Shown here: one piece after another, positions 1-11,459 of the stretch | Position numbering within the stretch: position 1 is the stretch's first letter | How the letters are laid out: the number at the start of each line of letters is the position of its first letter | Source of the DNA: Oryzias latipes | Taxonomy: Eukaryota > Chordata > Actinopteri > Beloniformes > Adrianichthyidae | Length of the DNA stretch: 64,000 nucleotides | Direction of reading: 5' to 3' | Assembly: GCF_002234675.1 (NCBI RefSeq) | Contig: NC_019872.2 | Span: 10,165,950-10,229,949 of the forward strand | Notes under the pieces: generated by a model | Databases searched by the model: none | Seen by the model: only the letters and a program-made list of their open reading frames with translations | What the model was told of the DNA's origin: nothing | Position numbers and translations under genes: made by a program

Positions 1-104
1 ACCCCCCTGCTCAGACTATGCAAGAAAAAAAAACTCATGCTGCAAAAACGACTGTATTTCTTCTGGACATTTCTACTTTAGTATTTTGCATACATGTAGT
101 TTGT

Positions 105-469
105 TCTCTCTGGGTGGGTGGAGTGCTCCTGCCCCAGGTGGAGGAGTTAAAGTATCTTGGGTTCTTGTTAACAAGTGAGGGTAGATCAGAGCGTGACAGG
201 CGGATTGGAGTGGCGTCCATGGTTTTAAGGTTGCTGTGCCGGTCCGTTGTGGTGAAGAGAGAGCTGACTCAGAAAGTAAAACTCTCAATTTACCGGTTGA
301 TTTTTGTTCCAGTACTCACCTATGGTAATGAGCTCTGGGACATGACCAAAGAATGAGGTCCAGAATATAAGCAGCCAGGAGGAAGCTCACAGTAGAGCCG
401 CTGCTCCTCCACATCAAGAAGAGCCAGTTGAAGTAGCTCAGGCATCTGGTCCGGATGCCTCCCGGACGT
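105..469 (+). mobile_element. LINE reverse transcriptase fragment (C-terminal part)
   Basis: A translated stretch (about 136-354) contains the motifs LPQVEELKYLGFLLTSEGR, RSVVVKRELTQK and PVLTYGNELW, typical of the end of a non-LTR retrotransposon reverse transcriptase common in fish. Related sequence continues with small frameshifts to about 469 (pieces resembling VEPLLLHIKKSQL and LVRMPPG). The same family occurs again at 60.7-62.6 kb. It is truncated at the 5' side and carries a stop after 353, so it is a dead copy. I cannot assign the clade with certainty; RTE-like is a guess. Confidence 0.75.
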
Positions 470-545
470 GTTGTTATGAGATTTGGTCATTCTATCATAT
501 CGAAAGCTTTTTGAGCATCCAGAGCCAGTAAAGCTGCCTTGTCTT
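465..545 (-). mobile_element. L1-like LINE fragment (downstream part of interrupted copy)
   Basis: The minus strand reads as LLALDAQKAFDMIE, the conserved reverse-transcriptase box of L1-clade elements (LDAEKAFDRVEW in intact relatives). It is the continuation of the antisense L1 fragment at 1330-1880, split from it by the CR1/L2-type insertion. Confidence 0.65.
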
Positions 546-1329
546 CCTTCTCATAATTAACATTTAAGGATTCAAGGAGTTTTTATTGCCATTTTCAGTG
601 AACAGAGCAGTTTCACAGACTAGGAATTTGCTGCGGTGCTGATGTGCCACATAAAACACTTAAGAATAAAAATAAACAACAGTAAGCAAAAAACTACACA
701 AAGTTCAGAACAATAAATAGAAGTACAATAGTGCAAACAGAGGATGAAGAAGGTGCAGGTAATGGACTGGTAACTGGACATATAAGTGAAAAGTTTAAGG
801 GGTGAGGAGTTCTGATGTCGTCAGGTTCTGGTCCGGATAGACCTTAGCCTCTTGCCCAAAGGGAGTGGTTCAAGTAATCCATGTCCAGGGTGAGAAGGGT
901 CGGCTGCTATCCGACCTGCACGCCCCTGGGTTCTGGAGACGTATAGGTCCTGGAGAGATGGATGGCTGCAGCCAATCACCTTCTCAGCTGAGCGCACAAT
1001 ACGCTGCAGTCTGTTTAAGTCCCTGGTTGTGGCTCCAGCGTACCACACAGTGATGGAGGAGGTGATGATTGATTTTATGATGGCCGTGTTTAACTGCACC
1101 ATCATCTGGGCCGGCAGCCTGGCTTTCTTCAACTGCTGCAGGAAGTACATCCTCTCCTGGGCCTTTTTGAGCAGAGAGCTGATGGACGTCTACCACTTGA
1201 GGTCCTGAGTGATGGTGGTGCCGAGGAAACGGACAGAGTCCACTATGGTGATGGGAGAGTCTGTCAGGATGAGAGGGGGTGAGGGGGCTGTGACTTTCCT
1301 GAAGTCTACGATCATGTCCAATGTCTTCT
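546..1329 (-). mobile_element. CR1/L2-type LINE fragment, antisense, inserted in an older L1 fragment
   Basis: On the minus strand the sequence from about 1320 to 800 encodes the C-terminal part of a LINE reverse transcriptase: DMIVDFRKVT near 1320-1290, then FLGTTITQDLKW, MYFLQQLKKARLPAQMM, ITSSITVWYAGAT, EKVIGCSHPSLQDLY and AGRIAADPSHPGH. One frameshift or stop separates the first part from the open frame at 821-1150. The 3' untranslated part runs to about 546. L1-like sequence lies on both sides, so this copy appears to have inserted into that older element. Confidence 0.75.
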
Positions 1330-1880
1330 AAACATACATTATGTTTAGGATTTTATGGACATTGCAAAAGGAAAATCTACCTGGAAGAAAGCCAGTTTGG
1401 TCTGGGTGTATGATACTTTCTACATTCTTAGCAATATGATTTGCTAAAACCTTTGTTATGATTTTCAGGTTGTAGTTTAACAGTGCCATGAGCCTGTAGC
1501 TGCCTGGATTAGTCTAATCTTTGTCTCTTTTTTTATAGGACACAGGTAAGCATCATTTCGAGAGGGCGGAAGCTTTCTGTTCGTAAAACTATTTTTAACC
1601 ATTTTAAGCAAAGGGGGTGCCAAAACATCCTGAAAAGCCTTGAAGAATTCTGGACCACACCCATCTGGACCCTGTGCCTTGCAGTTGGGGAAGGATTTAT
1701 AACTTCTTGCAGCTCAGAAAGGGTGAAGTATAGTCCAAATGTTCTGTTATGGTTCCATAAAGTTCTGAAAAGTTGAATTTATCTGAAAAAGATCATAATC
1801 ATCCTGTGTTGATACTGACTTCTTGGTTCTTTTGTAATCAGACACGGGTTATGTTTGACACATTCCTGAAATGTTTCGAA
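1330..1880 (-). mobile_element. L1-like LINE fragment (upstream part of interrupted copy)
   Basis: Minus-strand translation with several frameshifts gives pieces resembling the L1 reverse transcriptase fingers: GPEFFKAFQDVLAPPLLK, then IKKETK followed by a TGFLPGR-like box near 1390-1410. Stops and shifts show an inactive copy. It continues at 465-545. Confidence 0.65.
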
Positions 1881-1974
1881 GAACACCTCCCGTCTTTGGC
1901 CGACTCGCCATCCAATGGTTGCGTGTGACGCATATGAAAACAGTTGATAGTGACTGAAGCGGAGTCACCTGTCA

Positions 1975-2215
1975 AACTTTGACGGGCAACTCGGCCCCAA
2001 CCCGAATCCGCGTTCACTGTCTCGCAAAGGTGCTTTGGCAGAGATTTTTACACCTGATGCCCTTCCTGGCACAACCCTGTATTTTATCTGGGCCGGGGAC
2101 TGGCACAGGGAAAACAAAACTTTGGCCCTCTTGTGGCTATATAGTTGGGGGGGTGGCGCGAAGGGTCTTGCCTAAGGACCCAAACTGGATGAAGCTCATT
2201 GTGGCCCCATAATCA
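1975..2215 (+). repeat. Dispersed teleost repeat fragment
   Basis: A segment with 'gatgcccttcctggcacaac' followed by 'tatctgggccggggactggc' resembles a very common teleost repeat I know from fish clones. The open frame at 1979-2212 (77 aa) has no recognisable domain. The family name is not certain. Confidence 0.4.
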
Positions 2216-5200
2216 CTAGTAAAAAGGAAGTTTTCTGTTGCTTCACTCTTGCAGAATTATTTTGTATTTTCTGCTGATTTATTTTCAAAAGTGTACGAAA
2301 CAGATCCATCCTGAGGTGGAGATCCTCCTGATGCTGCAGCAGCTAACAGGTGATGCTGAAGCTATGAGTGAATCCGGTCTTCTATTCTATTTTATAGTAG
2401 CCTCATGATTTCCTTTTTTTTTTTTTTTGTCTGTCACTGGTGATGCATCACGCTAATGAAATGGCCACAGCTCCATGCTATCTGTCAGGAGCAATCTACA
2501 TCTGCTTCAGGCCAGAGCGGAAATGAGAGGGAGGGATGCAGCGACAGAGGAAGACTGAGAGACGTTTGCCCCGGCAGGGTGTCGGCTTTGTTTCTTTGTG
2601 TGTCTGTCTTCCTTCAGCGCATCATGAGCATTGACTTTATTTTGACATATCTGCTGGAGCAAAAAAGACAGGGTCTTTATGGAATGAAGTTTGTTTGCAT
2701 CTATTATGTCAGGGAAAAATCTCCTCCACCTTTACACATTTAGCGATATTACATATGTCATGTATCATATTTTATTGACTTAGTTTAGTTTTTATATAAT
2801 TTATTTAAAAACTCAATTGCATACCAACATAAATTCCATTTTCTATGCTATATTTAAATTTATTTTTATGATAAAGACAACAGTCTTATTGACATTTGCA
2901 TTAAAAAATCCTAACGCTTAATACGTGAGGTCCCATTGATAAAAGTCCCAAATTTCATAAAAAAAAATTGTTTTAATCAATTTCTTTATTACTTTTATTT
3001 ATACAAATCAACAAAAACAAACTATTTTGGACAAGTTCTAATACAGGGGAAATGAAAGAGAACAGAAAGACTATAGCTGATATGTATGTTTGTATTCTGT
3101 TTAGAATGGCCCAGAATATCCTTAAGTGGCATATTTTGTCTTATTTTTAAATTCAGTACCAGGAATTAAGCATCAAGGTTCATTTCTTGTGTTTTTGAAG
3201 CCGTTCTGTTTTAACTAAATTTCTTGAGGTGATTTGTGATTTGTTTTCTTTAATTGATTGTTTTAGATTGTTCCATGTTCCATTGAAACAAATATTTTCC
3301 CTGTTTTTGTTCTGAGTTTTTCTAAATAATTAATGCTGGAAAAGTTTTTTTTTCTGTATGTTGTTAATGCATTCAATAAATTGCAAAAATACACATTACA
3401 CACACACCCACCCCTATAGATAATATATATGTATAACGCTTTTTATGGCTCACTGTTGTCGGAAAAGCATTATGAATGACGGTTGGCTGAAGGTTCAAGA
3501 AGCTGCTTGAAGGCAAAAAGCTGCAAATTGGGCTCCCAAATCCATAGCTGCTCCACTGGAGCCACTCTGCAGCAGCAGGAGACTGGCAAGTCTGCAGCAT
3601 ATCTGCCTGCACTTATCCACCTCAAGTATGGATGCAGCTCTTGCAATTCTAGTTAAGATGTTAATTATGTTTCCCCAGGCGTTTAAGCGTTTGCTTGCAG
3701 TCAAAACCTGATGGGAGTCTCTTTGATCTTGAGTAATTTTGGGCATTTCACTGTTTTGCACCATCTCCTTTTTCTCAGAGTGCAAAAGCTCACGAAAGAT
3801 TTGTAACTTTACTTTTTATTTTAATTGGGTCACCAAACTGTGACGATAGTTATGACTAGTTTTCTTTTTTAGGGGTGTCTGTTCACAGTTGTTCAGGAGA
3901 AAGCCTGCCCCCTGGTGGACATTTAGAAACGTCAGGCTTCACCTGTTCCCCCGCAGTTTGCTTGAACTCTTTTTCAGCTTGTTTTAGTTTTTAGAGCCCT
4001 TCAATGCAATATAATTGTATATTAATTTTTTTGCAAACCCCTATGGTCTTTTTCTATTATAAGGAGGTTTTTGAGCTCATGGTTTCTGTTTAAACATTAG
4101 ACGGTGGATGTATATTGTGCATAGCTGCCTTAATGGAATTCCAGTTTTGTGTCACAAAAAATATGAATACACTGATATAGTCAGAAAAAAATCATCATCA
4201 GTGGAAATAAAAGAAATTGAGATCATTTCTCAATGAATCAATTGAAAAGTTGTATAGTATTTTAAAAAAATAGATATTCAAACAACCATATGAGCGTGGG
4301 GCAAAAAAAATGCATCGAATGAAGAATGAAGAGAAAAACTATTCTTTGCATATTAGCAGTGCTATAGTACTTTAATCACAACCATTTTTAAGAACTGTAA
4401 GCGTGGGTTTTTTGTTGTTTGACTATTGATATTTACAATGTTCATTTTATGGCTAACTCAAAACAACTGAAATCAAAGGGAAAATTTAAGACAAAAAATG
4501 AGGCATGTTACATTTAACAGTTTAATATAACTCAAAATGTTGATTATATTAACACTTTTTTTAAATTTTGAATACCAGCATTTAATAATTATGAGCCGTA
4601 GAAAGTGCAATAATCAGAATCTTTGCTCTTTTATTCTATTACAAAGTCAGGCAGCATAAAAAAATAAAAACTTCCCTGTCAATATCAAGATCCTATTTTC
4701 ATGTCAAACCGTTTAAGCCTGGAACGTAAGACCATCCCACTGCTAAAGGCATGACTGTCCATGACGGAAAAATACCAGCCCTTCATAACAAATGACAGCA
4801 AATTTGCTCATGTAGCATAATCTAAACCTGGTGAGTATTTAAAAACACAAAGGACTTGACAGAAAAAAAAGCTTAATGTATTGAGACATTCTTGTTCATC
4901 CACTGAAGCAGCAAAAGTAAACAGGTTAATTTTTAGTCTTTTTACGTGTTGTTTTGTGTGAAACTAATGAAACTATTTTAAAGTCGAAATTAAAAGAATA
5001 ATACCTAATTTAATTATATTGATTAAATTAAATAAAAGAACAATTTCAATATTTAGGTAATTTAATTATGTAATTTAAAAAATAAAATAAAATTATTGAT
5101 TAAAAAGAATTCAAGATATTTAAAAAAACGTAACATTAAACGTACTATTGTTTACTTTATTGCATGTTATTTATACTGTTCTGTATTGAGAGATTTTTAT

Positions 5201-5216
5201 TGTATAATAAAACCGT
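2216..5216. other. No gene seen
   Basis: AT-rich intergenic sequence. Open frames at 2456-2743 (+) and 3373-3785 (-) have no recognisable domain, no convincing splice context and many neighbouring stops. Poly-A and poly-T runs are frequent. Confidence 0.5.
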
Positions 5217-5329
5217 GAGCTGTTGTCTGTGACAACTTCCGTTGTAGAGCGTAAACATCCATAACGGTTTATTGATAACAACAGCGAGTCAAGCTGGTTA
5301 GAGATCAGGTAGACTTAGAGAAAAAATCT

Positions 5330-5483
5330 TGCATTTATTTAGTAGAAAAAAAGAAAAGAAAAGAAAAGAAAAGGTAGCGAGAAGGTCTCTGTTCGTCTCA
5401 TCCGGTGGTAAAAATAAGTCTTTGGTTGGGGGGGCAGAGGAGAGGAATGCCGGACTTTCCGGTGAATTTTTAACGTGATGACG
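5330..5483 (+). promoter_or_regulatory. ccna1: Probable 5' untranslated first exon / promoter side of ccna1
   Basis: A GC-richer block containing an (AAAAG)n tract (5345-5372) ends at a good splice donor, ACG|gtaagt, at 5483/5484. It lies about 1.2 kb upstream of the ccna1 start codon, and an acceptor-like 'ccttgttgcag' or 'tttgtgcag' precedes that start at about 6700-6709. A noncoding first exon is inferred; the true transcription start cannot be read from sequence. The block has an ATG at 5478 that would open a short upstream frame if spliced to the acceptor at 6700. Confidence 0.4.
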
Positions 5484-6741
5484 GTAAGTTTAATTGGGAC
5501 CACATGTAAATTAATTATCTGGGTCTTTTACTCTGAAAAATGTCTCTCCTATTTCTGTTGAGTTTTTGTTTCCCGCCCCCATATCTCCAATAAGCTTATC
5601 ATTAAGTTGTATGCAGTGAACCTTTGTGTATTTCTGTAACCATGGCAACAGGCTTCTGATCGTTTTTGTGTCTGCTAATATCAATAAGGAAGTTTGAAGC
5701 CTATTTCAAACCTATTTTAGTGCGTATTTATTTTATGCATCCACATTTTTCTATGCTTTTATTTTTAAATTTGCACTTATTATCTAGTACTTCTAATTTA
5801 TTCACCAATTAACAAATTAACAAAGCCTAATCAACTCTTTTTATAGTTTCACAACAGCATATTGTTTGTTATTGGAATTTTTAGATGGTTTGAAACTTTT
5901 TGTGTTGTTATAGACAGAAGTCTTTTTTTTAATTTTTTATCACCGATGTCTACTAAATGAAAACTTGAACAAATGCATTTGCAGTTTTTTCTCCATGGTT
6001 ACAAATAGAGTTCTAAGAATTCATTTGAACAACGGTTTGATTCATATCATAATTTGTGGTTGCTGATACGCTTTGTAATGGATATTTGTTCATTTTGAAC
6101 GATCTGATTCACTGTCCTATAATGGATCAAGGACGTCTTTATCCAAAGATTTAACCAGTGTGACTCAGAGATAAATACCTGGCACTGAACAGTGCAGGTA
6201 AAGCTTTCCAGATAACTTGTATTTCTTGCAAGATAATCAAGTATAAATTAAATGTGTGACCAAGAAAAACAAGAACCGTAAACAAGAAATAATGGCAAAT
6301 CCATTCACACTTTAGTTTTATAAACTTCAGCCCATTGTTGTTTTTCCACATCAAAATAATCCAAAGGGAACATTATTAGAACGTTCCACCAAACTCTATG
6401 GTCACATGACTTTGCAAAATTCAAAGTGTTTCCACACATTGGACTGGAATGATGGTTTGATCATTTTTGCTGTCATGTGTGTTGTTTGCTGTGATGGAAC
6501 TTGGTCGTTTTTAAACCTACCATGTCTCTATCCAAATGGCATTTTACATTACAGACTATGATCAATTTTTTTCATTTTGAAACCATTTTTTTTTACGGTA
6601 AATGTTGTTTCAATTAACATCTTGCCTCAGACAGATCAATCTGGTTGGAATATAAGGAAGATAAATCAATTCATTGATTAATGTTACAGTCCTTGTTGCA
6701 GTTTGTGCAGCTCTCTTGTTACTCCTCCTTCTGGTTTAAAG

Positions 6742-9700
6742 ATGAACTTCAGCAGCGGTGCCCACTATGGAAGTCCTGCTCACAAAGAAAACCTCCCTCC
6801 TTCCACAAAGCGGAATTCATTCCAGCACCAGAGAAGCAAACCGCGCACAGTTCTTGGTGTTGTGTCAGAAAATGAGCTTCGTGGTCGATCCTTCGGTCAG
6901 GTGGGTGACACACAGACGGTGTTGCCGGCTGATGATTGAATTCAATCTTCCCTTTTTAAAATATCCACATGTTCCTTGACCGTCCTCTGCAGGGAAGCCA
7001 ATATTCCAGACACAGTTCAGTCTCGGACAACTCCCAGTCCAATCTCCTTGGCTGTTTGTCCAGCTCCGGATGTGATGTGTACGTAGAAGAGGCCTGTGAA
7101 GTGGTTCTTGCAGCTTCTGGTCGGGAGCTGGTTTCAGAGGATTCTGATTCCGAGGACAATGCCCTGCAGAATCAGAATCAGTCCATGCGGCTGCTGCTTG
7201 AGCTTAATTCTAGTGAGTTTTTGTTAAACACCACACACATTTTTCTTTAGAAATGCCTCAGTGTTTGTTTCCTTTTGGTGCAGGTTCACGTCTGGATGCT
7301 TCATGTCAGTCTGAACATGAGGATTCCCAGTTGCCGGGGGAAACATTCTGTGCAGAGTATGCAGATGATATCTATCGCAACCTGAAGGAGAAAGAAGTGA
7401 GATTATTTTAATGCATAGCTTGCATTCTGGAGCTTCAACTTCATGTTTATGTTTTTGCTGCTCACTGTTTTGATTGGAATTTTAGAAAAAGTTCCTAGCA
7501 AGGAAAGGTTACTTGGAGAGACACACAGAGATCACCAGTGGGATGCGGGTCGTCCTGGTGGATTGGCTGGTGGAGGTTTCTCAGGAGTACATGCTGAGTT
7601 CAGAAACTCTGTACCTCGCTGTCAACTATGTGGACCGTTTTCTGTCCTGCACAACAAACGTGAAACGGAACAAGCTGCAGCTGGTTGGAACAGCCTCATT
7701 GCTGATTGCTGCGTAAGAAAACCCCCCTTCGAACAGTTAGATTAAAGTCCCACTCGGATCACCTTACCATCTGTTGTGAAAGCGTTCCCACTGGTCGTTT
7801 TTTAGCCAAAATCCAAAAACCTGTGTTTTCTTTTTTTTTGCTTTGGACATAGTTTCTGCAAAGAGGCAGTAGTTCATTAGAAATTGGCCTGAGTTGTGGA
7901 TGGGACCCCGCCCCCACCTCTCCCACTAGCTTACAGCGCCCAACCAAACATTACTGGTGCAATAAAAAATGGCGAACAATATTGGGACCATCCAGCTGTA
8001 CAGTTCTGAGCCAGACGTACATGGATCTAGTCATCTACAAGTGGATGCATCAGAATGGAGCGGAGCAGGAAGCTTGTGGCCCACACAGCGTATTTTCACA
8101 AATATGATCTTTTTCAAACAGAATTTTTTCTGTTCCTTAGTCATAACAATTCGAATCAAGAAATGCTGAGAAATTCAGTTTTAAGCTTAATTTTCTTAAA
8201 GGGTCCATACCATGCCAAGTACATTTTTTGAGCTTTTTAGTGTATTATAATGTTCATTCCTCATGAAAAGAAACCCCAAAGCATTTTTTTTGATCCGGTC
8301 ACGCATTTCTGAGTATTCCTCTAAAAACCTGCGCTTTGAGCACCAGCCCCTCCCAACCCATCAAAACGAGCAGGTTCTCACATTGTGACATAGACCAATG
8401 AGAACTGCCCCTTCAGGGAAGAGTCTGCACTGCCATCACCGCTCCCAGGCAAACGCACACACCCACTTTCTCTGTGGAACTAGCAGTGTTTGGCCAAAAA
8501 AATTGATGTGCACTATATGCACACAAATCTTTTTCGAAAGTTAGGATGTCATTTGTTTTCGTGGGCGAGACACAGACACGCTGCTCTAGATTGACGTCAT
8601 GAAATAGGCGGCACCCATAAGGAGCAAAAGCCGGTGCTTCAGAGATCAAGTGTTTTATTTTCATGTTGGAAAAGAGATCAGGAAAATGACTAATCAATTT
8701 CTTTTGTGTGCCAAAGGTAAAACATTGTCATATGCACGGCTATAGTTATAAAAGGCTTAATAATAGCATGGTATAGGCTCTTTAATATATGCGCTCCATC
8801 ATCAGAAAAATGGCACCAGAACATGTTAAAAACAGCATTTTCATCAGAGTGGGTCTTTAAGGCTTTTTCTTTTGCCTTCCCATCTTGTACTTGAAGGTTT
8901 AAAAGTTTAAATGACTCTGCTTACTTGTCATTATGCAGAAAGTACGAAGAGATTACTCCGCCTGAGCTGAATGAGTTTGTGTACATCACAGACAGCACCT
9001 ACTCTCAGAAACAGCTGCTTCACATGGAGGATCTTTTGCTCAGGGTTCTGGCTTTCAAGCTGGCAGCGCCCACTCCTCACCTGTTCCTTCGCCTTTTTCT
9101 CTCTGTTCATTCTTCATGTGCAAAGACGGAGAACCTTGCCTTGGTGAGCATTAGAAGACCATAAATTCTCCTGAGGACTTATTCGTGTTCATATTTTAAG
9201 GGGAAATGTTGTTTTTCTGCCTGTAGTATATAGCAGAGTTAAGCCTGTTGGAAATGAATCCCTTCCTGCAGTATACTCCATCACTGTTGGCAGCTGGAGC
9301 CTACAGTCTAGCCTGCTACACCATACACAAAGTTCTCTGGGTATGTTTGTCAGGATAAGATTTTTGAGGGCTAAACAACATTCTCCTCTATCAAAATACT
9401 AAATAAATTCCGTTTTCATCTACTTCTATCTCAGCCCGATGCTTTAGCTGTTTATACTGGATACACTGTGGCAGAAATAATGCCCTGCTTGACCCATCTA
9501 CACAAGCTGCATGTCAGCGCGGAGAGCCGCCCGCATCAGGCCATCAGGGACAAGTTCAAAAGTCCAAAGTAAGTTTGAAGCATCAAGTTTTTTGTTGATT
9601 GATTTGACTCCAAACCTGATTGTTTGCAGAAATGAAATAGTTCTTTAAGTCTCCTGCTTCAACCCGTCTGACGGGATATCATCTGTGCGTGCATCAACAG

Positions 9701-9764
9701 GTTTCGTTGTGTTTCATGGATCGCTCCACTAGAGGGTTTGCCTATTTTAGGGACTTCACCATAA
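6742..9764 (+). CDS. ccna1: Cyclin A1
   Basis: Eight coding exons: 6742-6900, 6993-7212, 7284-7396, 7486-7712, 8939-9143, 9227-9340, 9435-9568, 9701-9764 (TAA). Joined length is 1236 bp, 411 aa, all phases match; human CCNA1 isoforms are slightly longer. A-type cyclins bind CDK1/CDK2; cyclin A1 acts in meiosis and early embryos. The N-terminus has a KEN box (K15-N17) and a destruction box [10 protein letters not shown] (35-44), both APC/C degradation signals. The cyclin box begins with [12 protein letters not shown] (from residue 184) and includes the AAKYEEI motif across the 7712/8939 junction. The last exon ([10 protein letters not shown]...) aligns with the vertebrate A1 tail. The start is the first ATG in frame after an acceptor; upstream ATGs fall out of frame or in intron. 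Intron 4 is enlarged by two nested MITEs. Cyclin A2 is excluded mainly by gene order. Confidence 0.93.
7742..8862. mobile_element. TTAA-flanked MITE, family 2, copy A (interrupted)
   Basis: Left end TTAAAGTCCCACTCGGATCA and right end, reverse-complemented, TTAAAGACCCACTCTGATG form a terminal inverted repeat. Three more copies with the same end and internal motifs and one partial end lie at about 33010, 35733, 41510 and 52985. It sits in ccna1 intron 4 and is interrupted by another inverted-repeat element at 8198-8784. Confidence 0.7.
8198..8784. mobile_element. MITE with TTAA-flanked inverted ends, nested in family 2 copy A
   Basis: Left end TTAAAGGGTCCATACCATGC and right end, reverse-complemented, TTAAAGAGCCTATACCATGC match at 18 of 20 positions. 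About 590 bp, without a coding frame. Its insertion in the interior of the family 2 copy dates it as younger than that copy. Superfamily not assigned; a TTAA target duplication is compatible with piggyBac-like elements, but the termini are not the usual CCC. Confidence 0.65.
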
Positions 9765-9870
9765 ACCTGTTCCTCCACACAACCACGCAGCAAAACTACT
9801 TCATCCATGCAAAGTCTGTAGATAATTGATCGTCTCAATTTTTTTTCCCCTAATCTTGAATGTTATGAAT

Positions 9871-9876
9871 AATAAA
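9871..9876 (+). other. ccna1: Probable ccna1 polyadenylation signal
   Basis: AATAAA about 107 bp after the ccna1 stop codon. Confidence 0.55.
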
Positions 9877-11152
<1,276 letters not shown>

Positions 11153-11156
11153 ACGA

Positions 11157-11384
11157 ATTAGAGGCCTAAGTTTCAAAACGCAAAGGGGGGTCTAAGGGCA
11201 GGGATGTCCAGTTTGGCCTAGTCAGTTTGTTAGTTCAATTTAATATTTTCCTATTGAATTCTATGTATTCATGATCCTTTTGATTTTATGTTTACCTTTT
11301 TAATTACCTATACGAAAGCCCATTGAGACGACTGTTGTTGTGAATTTGGGCTATGCAAATAAAATTGAATTGAATTGAATTGAA
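11157..11384 (-). repeat. Dispersed teleost repeat, antisense copy
   Basis: Its reverse complement matches 20965-21118: both contain the CAATTCAATT-rich end, 'tatttgtatagcccaaa'-like sequence, 'acaacaacagt', a 'gggcttcg'/'gggctttcg' box and 'tcaaaaggatcat'. Both copies abut a (TA)n array, which suggests the array grew from the element's end. Confidence 0.65.
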
Positions 11385-11459
11385 AACTGTTTTTGCTGCT
11401 AACCCCACCTAACCCCTTCATGTCTTTTTTTTTAACTTGCCCTGTCCATCAGCTAAGCA

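Noticed and set aside
1979..2212. 77-aa frame with a GPGTGTGKT stretch resembling a P-loop
   Set aside because: Sits in a dispersed repeat fragment; no other Walker or helicase motif around it, so the match looks accidental.
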